64,000 nucleotides of DNA, taken from NCBI GenBank assembly GCA_002633005.1, contig NMRA01000088.1:870864-934863 (forward strand), written 5' to 3'. A program made the position numbers and the translations under genes. Source of the DNA: Phoronis australis (lineage: Eukaryota > Phoronida > Phoronidae). Position 1 is the first letter of the stretch. Every line of letters starts with the position of its first letter. The notes beneath the pieces were generated by a model that was not told the DNA's origin, did no database searches, and saw only the letters and a list, made by a program, of their open reading frames with translations. Positions 10,201 through 18,500 of the stretch are shown piece after piece.

Positions 10201-12741
10201 GGAGAAAGAATTGTCTCTACAGATGTTCTTATTAAAATTTTTGACAAGTAAAATTTCACTGGTCCTCCTTGTTTTATATCAAATAGATCAAGAATTACCG
10301 TAAGACTGTTTTATTGCAATCATGTCAATTTTGTGTTCACATGATTTATTGCTAGAAGTATATCACATTTTAGATTCATTCTCTGTATAGTTGTATTTTC
10401 ATACAGATCTGAGTTGATGTTGATCGTGTTTTCAATTATAAGTAATAGTTGTCTTGTCTTTCAGACCGGTCTGTCTTCTCCTACATGAAGTACCTCTGCC
10501 CAGCTTTTGGTTTTTACTCACTTCAACATTTAGGTAAACAGAAAAAAATGCAGTTTTCTTTCTAATGTGAACGATACTTCCCAGGATGTTGTCTGTCAAG
10601 AAGATATTACTTAATATTCCGTGGAAATTTTGGAATTCTTCATTAAATTTTGTGACTGCCAGGCTCTTGGGCTCAAAGGCTATTAGCTGCAAAAGCGTAT
10701 CTGGGATTTCCTTTTAAAAAAGAAAATCCCAGATATGCTTTGGGATCTACTATTAAATAGACAGAATCGGCAAGTTTTCTGTGAAAATTTCCACATTTTT
10801 GGAAGTTAAGGGATAACAAAAAATCCCAATTTTTTAGGAAAAACACGTGACTGCAGTACACGCCAACATTAATCATACAAAATGACCCACAATTCCCCTT
10901 GTGACGGTTGAGTGAAAGCGGAATTCACCATCAAAATAGTTTGAATGACAGTAGTGACTGGTCGTTGCCTGTCAATGGGGAAACAGAATTTTTTTCTGAT
11001 TACCTTTGGCTTGTACTGCACAAACATTAGGGCGCTATTTTATTCCTTCGCAGAATTCCAGTCAAGTACTACCATGAGATATGGACACGTGCAGCAGAGA
11101 TCATTCAAAAGATCTTGTCTCAGAAGGGAACGCACATCATTTTCTACACGGAAATGTTTTTATAATATGCCCAATTAAAGAGATTGCACTCATTTTAGTA
11201 TAATTCTGTGGTTCCGAGTATCACATTTAGTATAATTCTGTGGTTCTGAGTATCACATTTAATACCCGAATTGCATTCCAAGGAACTGCAAAAGTCAGAA
11301 TTCCATATTTGGGTCCATACAGTTCCATTGTGCTGAAAAGCAGTATTTAAGTGAATATTTGAAGAAATTTGATCCTAAGTATCAAAGGTGTAAGCAGTTC
11401 TAATCATTGTTTTATTGGCTGCTTAGACTCCATGTGTATCGTAGTTTTGTTGGTAGTATCTTTTTGGTTTGTGCTATAAATACTAGGTCCATCTAATTTG
11501 TGAATAGTAATTAGTTATTGCAAACATTTCATTGCAGTATGTTTCCTCTGCTTATCAAAGATGGCCAAGTGACGTCCTACTTTGGCACCATGACTCTATT
11601 CTACTTTCTATACATGATAGTCTTCGGTAAACAGTCGAAGTCAGTGTGGAATCTGTTAGCTGTGTCCTGTAATGGTTACCTCACTGTCTTGGTAAGTGTG
11701 TCATGTGGTAACATTTTGGTTTTGAGGCTACTTTTATCAATCATTGGTGGTGTATCCAATCGGTGAAATACGTAGTATTTTTCCACTGTGTTATCGGTTA
11801 TGATGTTATATGAGTTAAAACAAAATGGTAACGCTGTTATGTAACGTGTGTCCGTGTGAAGTAACTGGTTATTCATTTTTTGCATTCTGTTATTTTGGCA
11901 AAAAAGACAATTTCAGACTAGAATTGGATAATTATGATTTCAAGACTGGATTCTTGTTGCTTTTAGTTTTGCTTAGTAATGCAGTTCTTTTGGGTTGTTT
12001 GTCATTGTATTTTTGTGGGGTAGCTTTTAAACAGAATTGACAACTTTTAGTGAAAATTCTTGCTTCATCAGAGGTATAATCAGGAGACCATACGAAAATA
12101 ATACTATCAATAGAAAACTTTTGTTTGCCAAGAAGGGATTTTTTAAACGTGATTGTATCCGGTCGACAGTACACGGCAAATGTAGTTGTACACATAACGC
12201 TGACGTTTGATTGTGTGACAGAACTTACTGTCAGAGTATCTGAAATAAGAAGACAGTCTTGATCAAGTTCATTACCTTATGGGGGATTATGGTCAAGGTA
12301 AAGACTGGATGTGCTTTGTGTACTGTACTTGTACCGAAATAAATATTTTGGTTTGCCCTTCGCTTTCATACTGTAAACACAAGAGTGCAATCGTATCCAT
12401 TTTCATTTCAGTTCTGGTGCTCCATCACGGGCAGTGCTGTGTTGGTTTGTCTCAGCCTGATGGTCAAGCCCCCCTCTCGTTACCCAGACCTCTGGCCTGT
12501 GTTGATCTCTCTCTACTCTTGTGGACATTTTGTTTTGTTCTTGGTCTATTTCCACGTTTTGCAATTCTCGACGGAAGCGGACGTGCTCCCGGCACAGAAG
12601 AGTCCAAGAGCCGTCAGGACTTCACAAAAATCTGGCTCCAGCAAAGAAAGGGAATACATGCAAGTGACCGAGGAAGAATTCTTTAAATCCACAACGAGGA
12701 AACGTTATACACGATCTAAACAGGGAAAGAAAACACAGTAG
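1190..12741 (+). CDS. ALG6: ALG6, dolichyl-P-Glc:Man9GlcNAc2-PP-dolichol alpha-1,3-glucosyltransferase (complete, 14 exons)
   Basis: This multi-pass ER membrane enzyme of family GT57 moves the first glucose from dolichyl-phosphate-glucose onto Man9GlcNAc2-PP-dolichol during N-glycan precursor assembly. Coding exons are 1190-1271, 1566-1740, 3233-3321, 4115-4206, 4461-4525, 5057-5239, 6200-6335, 7106-7149, 8522-8569, 8614-8698, 9797-9867, 10465-10533, 11538-11691 and 12412-12741. Together they give 1623 nt, 540 residues plus stop; human ALG6 is slightly over 500. Diagnostic blocks appear in family order: [13 protein letters not shown] (around residue 34), [71 protein letters not shown]. The Asp in GDYEAQRHW (residue 37) aligns with the first-loop acidic residue regarded as catalytic in the family. 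The ATG at 1190 has A at -3 and G at +4. The protein ends in KKTQ, a dilysine (KKXX) ER-retrieval signal. Exon 9 and the 4526-5056 intron are the least ordinary parts of the model. Confidence 0.94.
1566..1740 (+). CDS. ALG6: ALG6 exon 2 (residues 28-85), catalytic first luminal loop
   Basis: It carries the family signature [13 protein letters not shown] and [14 protein letters not shown]. Its acceptor is TTTTGTCAG|GTAAGG, so the exon itself begins with a donor-like hexamer. The phase continues exactly from exon 1 (G|GT). The donor is TTTGT|GTAGGA. Confidence 0.95.
2205..2316. repeat. Minisatellite, four copies of 28 bp
   Basis: Four head-to-tail units of 28 bp (GAATCCTCCCATTGAACAAA followed by CAGTGACT) differ at only a few bases. 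They lie inside ALG6 intron 2 and have no coding role. Confidence 0.93.
3233..3321 (+). CDS. ALG6: ALG6 exon 3
   Basis: It encodes [18 protein letters not shown], then [11 protein letters not shown], matching the segment in animal ALG6 just before the second membrane helix. The acceptor is TTTTGCAG|A and the donor ACAG|GTTGGT. Both phases fit the neighbouring exons. Confidence 0.93.
4115..4206 (+). CDS. ALG6: ALG6 exon 4
   Basis: It encodes a hydrophobic helix ([19 protein letters not shown]) and a basic cytosolic loop ([11 protein letters not shown]). It has a strong TTCCTTCCAG acceptor and a GACAGG|GTAAGT donor. It ends in phase 0. Confidence 0.92.
4461..4525 (+). CDS. ALG6: ALG6 exon 5
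   Basis: It encodes [20 protein letters not shown], then F and two bases of a Gln codon. This [11 protein letters not shown] block is strongly conserved. The exon stops just before GTATCCTTTG, the consensus U12-type 5' splice site. Confidence 0.9.
4526..5056 (+). other. ALG6: Candidate U12-type (minor spliceosome) intron with GT...AT ends in ALG6
   Basis: The 5' end is GTATCCTTTG, matching the U12 donor consensus. TTCCTTAAC at 5038-5046 matches the U12 branch-point consensus. Its presumed branch adenosine (5045) lies 11 nt before the only junction that restores the conserved protein HFQ|YNNFSLG. That junction ends the intron in AT, not AG or AC. GTAT occurs at both ends, so the exact cut is ambiguous by up to four bases, but GT...AT is the only placement that starts at the donor motif. 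The nearest ordinary AG (5030-5031) opens onto an in-frame TAA. Confidence 0.75.
5057..5239 (+). CDS. ALG6: ALG6 exon 6
   Basis: It encodes [17 protein letters not shown], then [20 protein letters not shown] and [14 protein letters not shown]: two membrane spans with the conserved N-F-KQ-LYHA motif. The start is set by protein conservation, because the upstream intron is non-canonical. The donor is ACAG|GTAAAG. Confidence 0.92.
6200..6335 (+). CDS. ALG6: ALG6 exon 7
   Basis: It encodes a membrane span ([16 protein letters not shown]) followed by the conserved luminal block [17 protein letters not shown]. The acceptor is TTTTCAG|A and the donor GAG|GTAAGT. It ends in phase 0. Confidence 0.95.
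6821..6917. repeat. Minisatellite, 36-bp unit, about 2.7 copies
   Basis: Units begin at 6821, 6857 and 6893 with GACTTCATTGATTGGCTCAA and are essentially identical. The repeat is intronic (ALG6 intron 7). The open frame across it is a by-product of the 36-bp period. Confidence 0.92.
7106..7149 (+). CDS. ALG6: ALG6 exon 8 (44 nt)
   Basis: It encodes [14 protein letters not shown] plus two bases of a Lys codon. DKVANIWCS is a near-invariant ALG6 motif. The acceptor is ATTCTAG|GAC. The donor AA|GTACAG is moderate, but the phase suits the next exon. Confidence 0.9.
7438..8252. mobile_element. 815-bp non-autonomous DNA transposon, TAA target duplication (PIF/Harbinger-like)
   Basis: Inverted termini of about 36 bp begin GGGCTGTTCCAG at both ends and continue with AAAATC, then a G-rich run. 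Identical TAA triplets flank the element (7435-7437 and 8253-8255). TAA/TTA duplication with a GGG-start terminus is typical of PIF/Harbinger elements. No transposase is encoded; the interior is AT-rich with a repeated CCACCCAT-type motif. It lies in the ALG6 intron between exons 8 and 9. Confidence 0.82.
8522..8569 (+). CDS. ALG6: ALG6 exon 9 (48 nt, tentative)
   Basis: It encodes [15 protein letters not shown], filling the poorly conserved helix between DKVANIWCS and the LPSCI motif, where human ALG6 has a segment of similar length. The acceptor TTTATTCACAG is good and the donor is AT|GTAGGT. The exon is frame-neutral (48 nt), so the protein frame cannot prove it. Reading on from it meets TAG at once, so a 44-nt intron must follow. 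Confidence 0.6.
8614..8698 (+). CDS. ALG6: ALG6 exon 10
   Basis: It encodes [19 protein letters not shown], then TTHKLKCAV, matching the conserved L-P-C-I-L block. The acceptor is TTGTTTCAG and the donor GTA|GTGAGT. It ends in phase 0. Confidence 0.9.
9683..9756. repeat. 21-bp tandem repeat, about 3.5 copies
   Basis: Units of CACTACATTCCTCATGTTCTG start at 9683, 9704 and 9725 with one substitution, followed by a partial unit. The array ends just upstream of ALG6 exon 11. Confidence 0.88.
9797..9867 (+). CDS. ALG6: ALG6 exon 11
   Basis: It encodes [20 protein letters not shown], then [11 protein letters not shown] is the most conserved motif of the C-terminal half. The acceptor is ACTATTTCAG and the donor AT|GTACGT. 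Confidence 0.94.
10465..10533 (+). CDS. ALG6: ALG6 exon 12
   Basis: It encodes [20 protein letters not shown], then TF, corresponding to the conserved PVCL-L-E-P---WFLL-STF segment. The acceptor is TCTTTCAG and the donor TTTAG|GTAAAC. Confidence 0.93.
10691..10742. repeat. Intronic hairpin with about 19-bp arms
   Basis: AAAGCGTATCTGGGATTT is followed, after an A/T-only loop, by its near-perfect complement AAATCCCAGATATGCTTT. One G:T-type mismatch interrupts the stem. It lies between ALG6 exons 12 and 13 and may be a decayed transposon end. Confidence 0.75.
11195..11260. repeat. 32-bp direct duplication
   Basis: Two adjacent copies beginning TTTAGTATAATTCTGTGGTT differ at one base. They are intronic in ALG6. 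Confidence 0.85.
11538..11691 (+). CDS. ALG6: ALG6 exon 13
   Basis: It encodes [20 protein letters not shown] and two further hydrophobic stretches ([23 protein letters not shown]). S-M-PLL-KD matches the family. The acceptor is CATTGCAG and the donor CTTG|GTAAGT. It ends in phase 0. Confidence 0.93.
12412..12741 (+). CDS. ALG6: ALG6 exon 14, C-terminus with dilysine tail
   Basis: It encodes the last membrane helices ([27 protein letters not shown]) and a basic, Ser-rich cytosolic tail of about 60 residues that is longer than in vertebrates. The tail ends KKTQ followed by TAG. A KKXX terminus is a known ER-retrieval signal, consistent with the ER site of action. Confidence 0.93.
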   Translation, partial: FWCSITGSAVLVCLSLMVKPPSRYPDLWPVLISLYSCGHFVLFLVYFHVLQFSTEADVLPAQKSPRAVRTSQKSGSSKEREYMQVTEEEFFKSTTRKRYTRSKQGKKTQ

Positions 12742-13867
12742 TTTGCATTGAATATCATCCTCTCCTTTTATGTTGGGAGTAATAGTGCGCAAAATGTTCG
12801 AAATCTCGGAAGTGTCAACGCCAAAGTTTTAGCTAAAAAAAGCCGTTGTTATTTTGTCGACTTTTTTAACTTGTAATTTTATTATTGAGACGCAAGGTTC
12901 AAATGAAAGTAATTTTGTCGATGTGATAGGTACCCAAATCAAACTCATGAGCCTTGAGACATCATAGCTTTCAAACTCGTCGTGGTTCTTTCTTCAATGT
13001 TTACTGGAACTCCATTGTAGACATAGGAACAAAATACTTTAATTTGTACTGTACATAGCTTTTTCCACAAACGTTTATTTGTTCGTTTTGGTCACCCGAC
13101 AACAGCAGTTAAAAAGGAGAGGCCAAAATGACCACTCTTCTTAATAAGTACTCCTGCTCGATCTTTCCTCATATTTGTTTGAAAAAACTTTCGAAAGATG
13201 ACGAGCCAGTATCGTCGTCATGTTTTGACATCTCGTAATGCGAGCCCATTTGAATTGATTTTACCAGCATTGCCGTCTATGCATCGTTCCGTTCTCACAC
13301 GCGAGAAATCTTCACAAGGGTTAAAGGCGAAGGCAACCTTTTTTCATGTCATTTTGAGCTAAAATAAGGTTGGTTGGTTATCCTAGACATATTTTCCACT
13401 TTATTACAGCTTTCGTAATTTTGTTAATTACTCGTCCGCTACTCCGGAAGTGACGTTTTAGGAGGCAAGCATTGGCTAGAGGTGCTGGATTAATACTTAA
13501 CTACACTCTCGTCCTTAGGGTTTGTCCGAAAGTATTTTAAATGGTAATTTTCCAAAACCCCAGTTCTTTTTAGAGCTACGAACTGTTTTGAGCCTAAAAC
13601 TGAAACCCAGTTGGTCAAATGTAAAAGCATTTTGTGTACAATTCCCACAATCTGTTAACCTTCTAGTAGATTTGAACAAGTTGCTTTTGCAGGCTTTTGA
13701 GACACTACTGCTCTGGTATTGACAAATCCAATGGTAATCAAGTTGACATTTTGGTGAAGATCAGGTGTTGTGTAGTGTGGTAGTAAGAGCTTTTTGAAAG
13801 CAATATTTTTGTATTAAGTATTTATCACTTGTGGTGAAGGAATGATGGTGTTAATGATTCAATGTTG
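12742..13867 (+). other. ALG6: ALG6 3' UTR (about 1.1 kb)
   Basis: No coding exon is recognisable. No AATAAA occurs on the plus strand before 13878, so the transcript probably runs to that point. Downstream of the signal the sequence turns T/G-rich (AGTTTGTTGAC). Confidence 0.6.
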
Positions 13868-13883
13868 TTTATTAACAAATAAA
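13868..13883. terminator. Paired convergent poly(A) signals of the two genes
   Basis: TTTATT at 13868-13873 reads AATAAA on the minus strand. AATAAA at 13878-13883 serves the plus strand. They are 4 bp apart, so ALG6 and the PDZ gene would use one shared polyadenylation zone and their mature 3' ends would overlap or abut. A further plus-strand AATAAA at 14346-14351 could be a distal site for ALG6. Confidence 0.6.
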
Positions 13884-15269
13884 AGTTTGTTGACAACTGA
13901 ACAATGAATACATGACTGTATACAATTCTATGTTTAATTAGAATCATTCCCTAAATGACCGCGCCAAAAGCAAATTAAATTTTTAAATAAGTCTGGTTTC
14001 TGTTCTAAGTGTACTGTCTGCGCCTAAGTGCTGTAATTTCTCTCATTTCATCACAGAGAAAATACAGCCACACCATGTGACACATGCTTTCTATGCCATA
14101 CACACGGGCTTGCATAGTTGTTAGAAATCTTAACACATTCACGATAAACCTGCAATATCCGAGTCATTCTAAGACTTGTGCCAACCTGTGAACCAAGTAC
14201 CAGTGCCAAGTGCAAACGGAATAATTATAACACTGGTTAATGATATGTACGACCTAAATAATCACTGTCATAACTCGACGCAACCAACCAATTTTGAATT
14301 AGCTAACCATTACAACCGTACTCTTAGGTACAAAAGTACAAAATCAATAAATCATTAAATGTACATACTGTAGGCTTGCACCTTCTCCACGCAAAAACTA
14401 TAAAAAAGAAATGAGTAAACAAATGGTATTAAAAGACCAGTGCTTCCGCATAGATTCAATGAATTGCTAATCCGTCTTGTGCCATTCACGGGTATTGTTT
14501 ACCAAGTGTTGATTCTGGAACTTACCCAACACAGAGTAGTCATGCCTCGGAACGCGACGACGTCTACACAATTCATCTGATCACCTTCAATATCACTCAT
14601 TTACTTCACATACCATAGTTTTTATCTACAGAATACAACTGGATAATTCAAACACACACCCAACAATGTCCACCTATCTGCAATACCTCTATTAGGGAAA
14701 GCTGTCATACTCAGACAAATACGCATAAAATTCATGCACCACCATACTGCAAGCTTGTGCAGATGCCAACGAAAAAAATGAACGTGTATTGGTGATGCAG
14801 GAACCAGTCAGCCTATAAAAATCACACTTGTGTCTTTCGCAAAATCTACACTGAACAAACGTAAAAAATTTACAATAACTGCACAATCCTCAATCTGACC
14901 CCTAGAATACTAAAGAGGGAATAATCTCCCCTTGATAGTGAAAAGTAGAAGACAATATTCACCAGGAATTACATGAGAAGAAACGGTCTTCAATTATCTG
15001 AAAAAGAAAATGAGAACTGAAGGCTGTACACCTGCATGAGACATTTGCCGACTAAGGCTCCAATGTTCATGTACTTTACTGTGATTGGATGTTGCACAGA
15101 TGACACCTGATTAAATGCTAGCTCGATGATAGAGCGCAATGTTATATGTGCAATGGCTTATGGGATATCATGTTATAAAGTAGAACTACGCTCTGCAGAC
15201 ACAAGACATTGTGAAGTACTAGCAGAATCTTCGAATATGAAATGGTGAATTTTATGCCACATCCAACCC
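13884..15269 (-). other. MPDZ: 3' UTR of the PDZ scaffold gene (about 1.4 kb)
   Basis: This stretch follows the TAG/TAA-terminated last exon on the minus strand and holds no recognisable exon or repeat. The first canonical minus-strand AATAAA is at 13868-13873. Confidence 0.55.
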
Positions 15270-15540
15270 TTAGGACAGCACCGTCAATGTGATGGTGCCC
15301 TTGGCTCTTTTGAGCACGTTCACGGCCTCCTCGTGAGTCACCCCCTCTAGACTCTCCTCGTTCACTATCAGGATCTGGTCGCCTCGTTTTAGCCGCCCGT
15401 CCTCGGCGGCCGCGCCCCTCGCGAACACCGTCTTCACATAGATGGGCAGGTCACCATGTGGACTGCCGTGACCTCCCACAATAGAGAAACCGAGCCCCTC
15501 AGGACCCCGGTTTAGCGTGATCACCTTAGGCTGTGGAATG
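15270..15540 (-). CDS. MPDZ: MPDZ last exon: PDZ13 and stop
   Basis: It encodes [39 protein letters not shown] and the rest of PDZ13 up to TLTVLS and stop. The carboxylate loop GLGF is intact. The segment is almost residue-for-residue like vertebrate PDZ13. The acceptor is TTTTTCATTGCAG|C and completes a Ser codon from the previous exon. Confidence 0.96.
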
Positions 15541-18500
15541 CTGCAATGAAAAATCACAGTGAATAAGATTAGGGACAAAAAGACGGCTAAGTTCCTAGTA
15601 CTTGAATGTTTTTGGAACTAAGCAAATGTTTAGGCATTTCATACAGGACACTGGATATTTAAGAAGTTGTAGAACGAATCCTCGATGACCAGACAGAAAG
15701 TGGTTCACAATGGCGGGATATAATGTGCCCGAATTTTTAATAACCAGTTTTCTCCACTGAATAACCAGCATCAAACTGGTTCTCAAAATATAGGCACGTT
15801 ATATATGACTATTGGCGTTCACAAGAGCGGGGATGTTCAAAGGATAAGAGTAGTGCGTGACTATCTAAAATTGCCAGCATGTATTATCATAGCAGCACTA
15901 CAGCATTTACAGCACCACCATCTCTGCACTGCTTTAAGTCAATTTAAAGAAACCCCTCCTCCCTGCACCCATGCCCTCTGTTGAGAGCAGAGTATAGCGT
16001 TGTTAATTGATGCAGTTATGCGACAGGTTCGTTACATAACGACAATGTGTAATTCATTCTCAACGACACATCATTTTTTGATTTGCTTGTATTTAACAAA
16101 AGAAATGAACCGAAGGCATAGACTTGCTACTCGTTATTCATGATAAATATGCTCCCCTGCTACACTACTAGCGTCAACTCATCTACAGAGACAAAGAGAA
16201 GACCTTTTCTCAGAAACACTTGACACTGAAAATGCTCCCTTAGGGACTCATCACACAAAGATATTTCTGAGAGAAATCGAACCTGTCTTAATAGCTTGGG
16301 AACAGGTGGAACAAGTCTGGCCAAAACATGTCTCGGGCACATCCACTTTTTTACGACAGATTGCACAACGCTAAGTTGGTTCCAACTAAGTTAATGACCC
16401 ATTTTAGAGATCGTGTGGGCAATTACCTTGGGTGGACGGGGCCCTTAATTTCTTAATATATTGACCCAATGTCTCGCTCATGGCGACAGTAAAGACGACA
16501 AATCGTCACTCACCTGATCTCCTCGTCCCCTTCCTGTTCAGATGGCTCAGACATCTCGTGACCATTCGGTCTGAATGCGATGTCTTCGCCTGCAACAAGT
16601 GATGACAACAAATTAGAACAGATAATTATTATTTATCCAAGGGGTTACTTCAGTCATTGATCAGTTTCATAGACTACAGGGCAATGCAGGACGCTGAGAA
16701 ACTTTGTTTAAAACTTTATTGGTTTCTCGGTTTTGAATACTACTAGAGGTCAAAAAAATAGTAAAGAATTATTATAGTCTGTTTTTGTCTGTGGTTTTTG
16801 ATAAAATTGATGCAGTATTTGATAGTTGTCCCTATTTTTAAAAAGAAAGTCATCTGATGCGAGGTGAAAACGGGTGGGGCGTCTTCCTTGTTCCCAACGC
16901 CACCTGATGCCAGCAGTGAGACAGAGGTTTTGGTCTAGGACAAGAATCAGTATTAGTATGCTATTTTTGACCCGATATTTAATTCTCTAAGCTTTGCTAT
17001 TCCATTCTTGTTTATTTACTACTTTGTACTACGATCACGTGAAAAACAGCTTATAATGCCAGGATAAATTTAAACTAGTACGGGATACAATCACTTTTGA
17101 TTAATGTTTGAAAAAGCAAACAGTAGTCAGAACGCATTACCTTGTGTGACTTCAAGGGAGACGGGACTGGTGACAGACTTGAGGAAGTTGACTGCCTCGG
17201 AATGTGTCATGCTCTCGGTAGAAGTGCCGTTGATGCTCAGAATAATATCACCAATCTATCAACGAGATATAACAAGACTCATGATGGGCAGGAGTTTCAT
17301 TTTGATTTACACCCTTATCAATTTGTGTCTTAGTCAGTTAAGGCCATAAGCTACATTTCTTAATAAGGACAGAATGTGTTGAATATTTTTAAAATACCTC
17401 ATCAAAACATGCATGAAATTGTGCAACGAAGTTTACAATCACAATTTTGTTTCTTTTCTAAAAAACCGTGACTTTAACAGATACCGCCGTATTTTCCATC
17501 AAAATGGATTTTTCGCACAAAACCTCACAGTCACGTTTCATTGCTTTATCTTATTTCCGTTACAAAAACATGTCTAGGATTTACTGTTAAGGCTTTTACA
17601 CCAAGAATTTCTCATTAAAAAATGAAAATGTCAACATCAATAAACAGACGTCTTGATTTGTGACTGCTAAAAGCTCTTAAAAGTTCAAGGTGGCTCGAAG
17701 CCAAATTCTGCAACTTACTCCAAGCTTATAGGTGGCACCACCGGTCACGTTGGCGACCATAATAGGCCGGTCACCGAGGGGACTGCCAATGCCGCCCGCG
17801 ATACTGATGCCCAGCGAGCCGCCCTCATCACGCTCCAATTCGACGGTGCGCCCCAGGGCAGGGGCAGGCTGGGTTGTGCTGTCTTCACTGCTGGCTGAAA
17901 AAAAAAAACGATATTCTGAAAAACTTGAACTAGGATTATTGGTACTGTAAACGACACACAGAATAATTTCAGCTTTGTTTTTTTAAGAATCGTGTTAAAA
18001 GCTTATAAACATTTGTTTGTTATTTTTAAACTACACATAAGAAATGGAATAAGGTAGAACATGAAATATTGAGATGTCAGAGAGCATTCAAGATCCTCAG
18101 TTTATTGCCAAACCACATCTAGTTGCTATGGAATTGTGGTACTTGAAAAAGTAAGCACAAAGAACGTTTAAACTACGAGCTTGGCTATCACAGGCTGTGC
18201 TCCAAACACAACCGTTACACGAGTCAGACTGGCAAATCCCTTAAAGAAGTTGACACTTCATTGCGCGAGACTAAATCATGCGTGTTAGCTGTCTCTCAGA
18301 TGATGTGGTTAAGACCAGATCCAAGCTTTTAGTCAGAGGGATGCAGAGTAGTGATGGAATTGCAACCAATCATGTAAGTCGTAATGGAAACAAGCTATGA
18401 GGGGCCTACACCACGAGCATCGTCAGAATACCACAATTTCAGGGTAACACCAGTCTTCTTCCCATACTAGCCACACAGGCAGTATAACTAACAGCATTCT

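Noticed and set aside
10925-11020. Similarity to 27665-27745 (GTTGC...GGGGAA...CTTGTACTG)
   Set aside because: A likely dispersed repeat pair, but short and diverged, and without clear termini.
14346-14351. Plus-strand AATAAA as main ALG6 poly(A) signal
   Set aside because: An earlier signal exists at 13878-13883; this one would extend ALG6 deep into the opposite gene's 3' UTR. It is kept only as a possible distal site.
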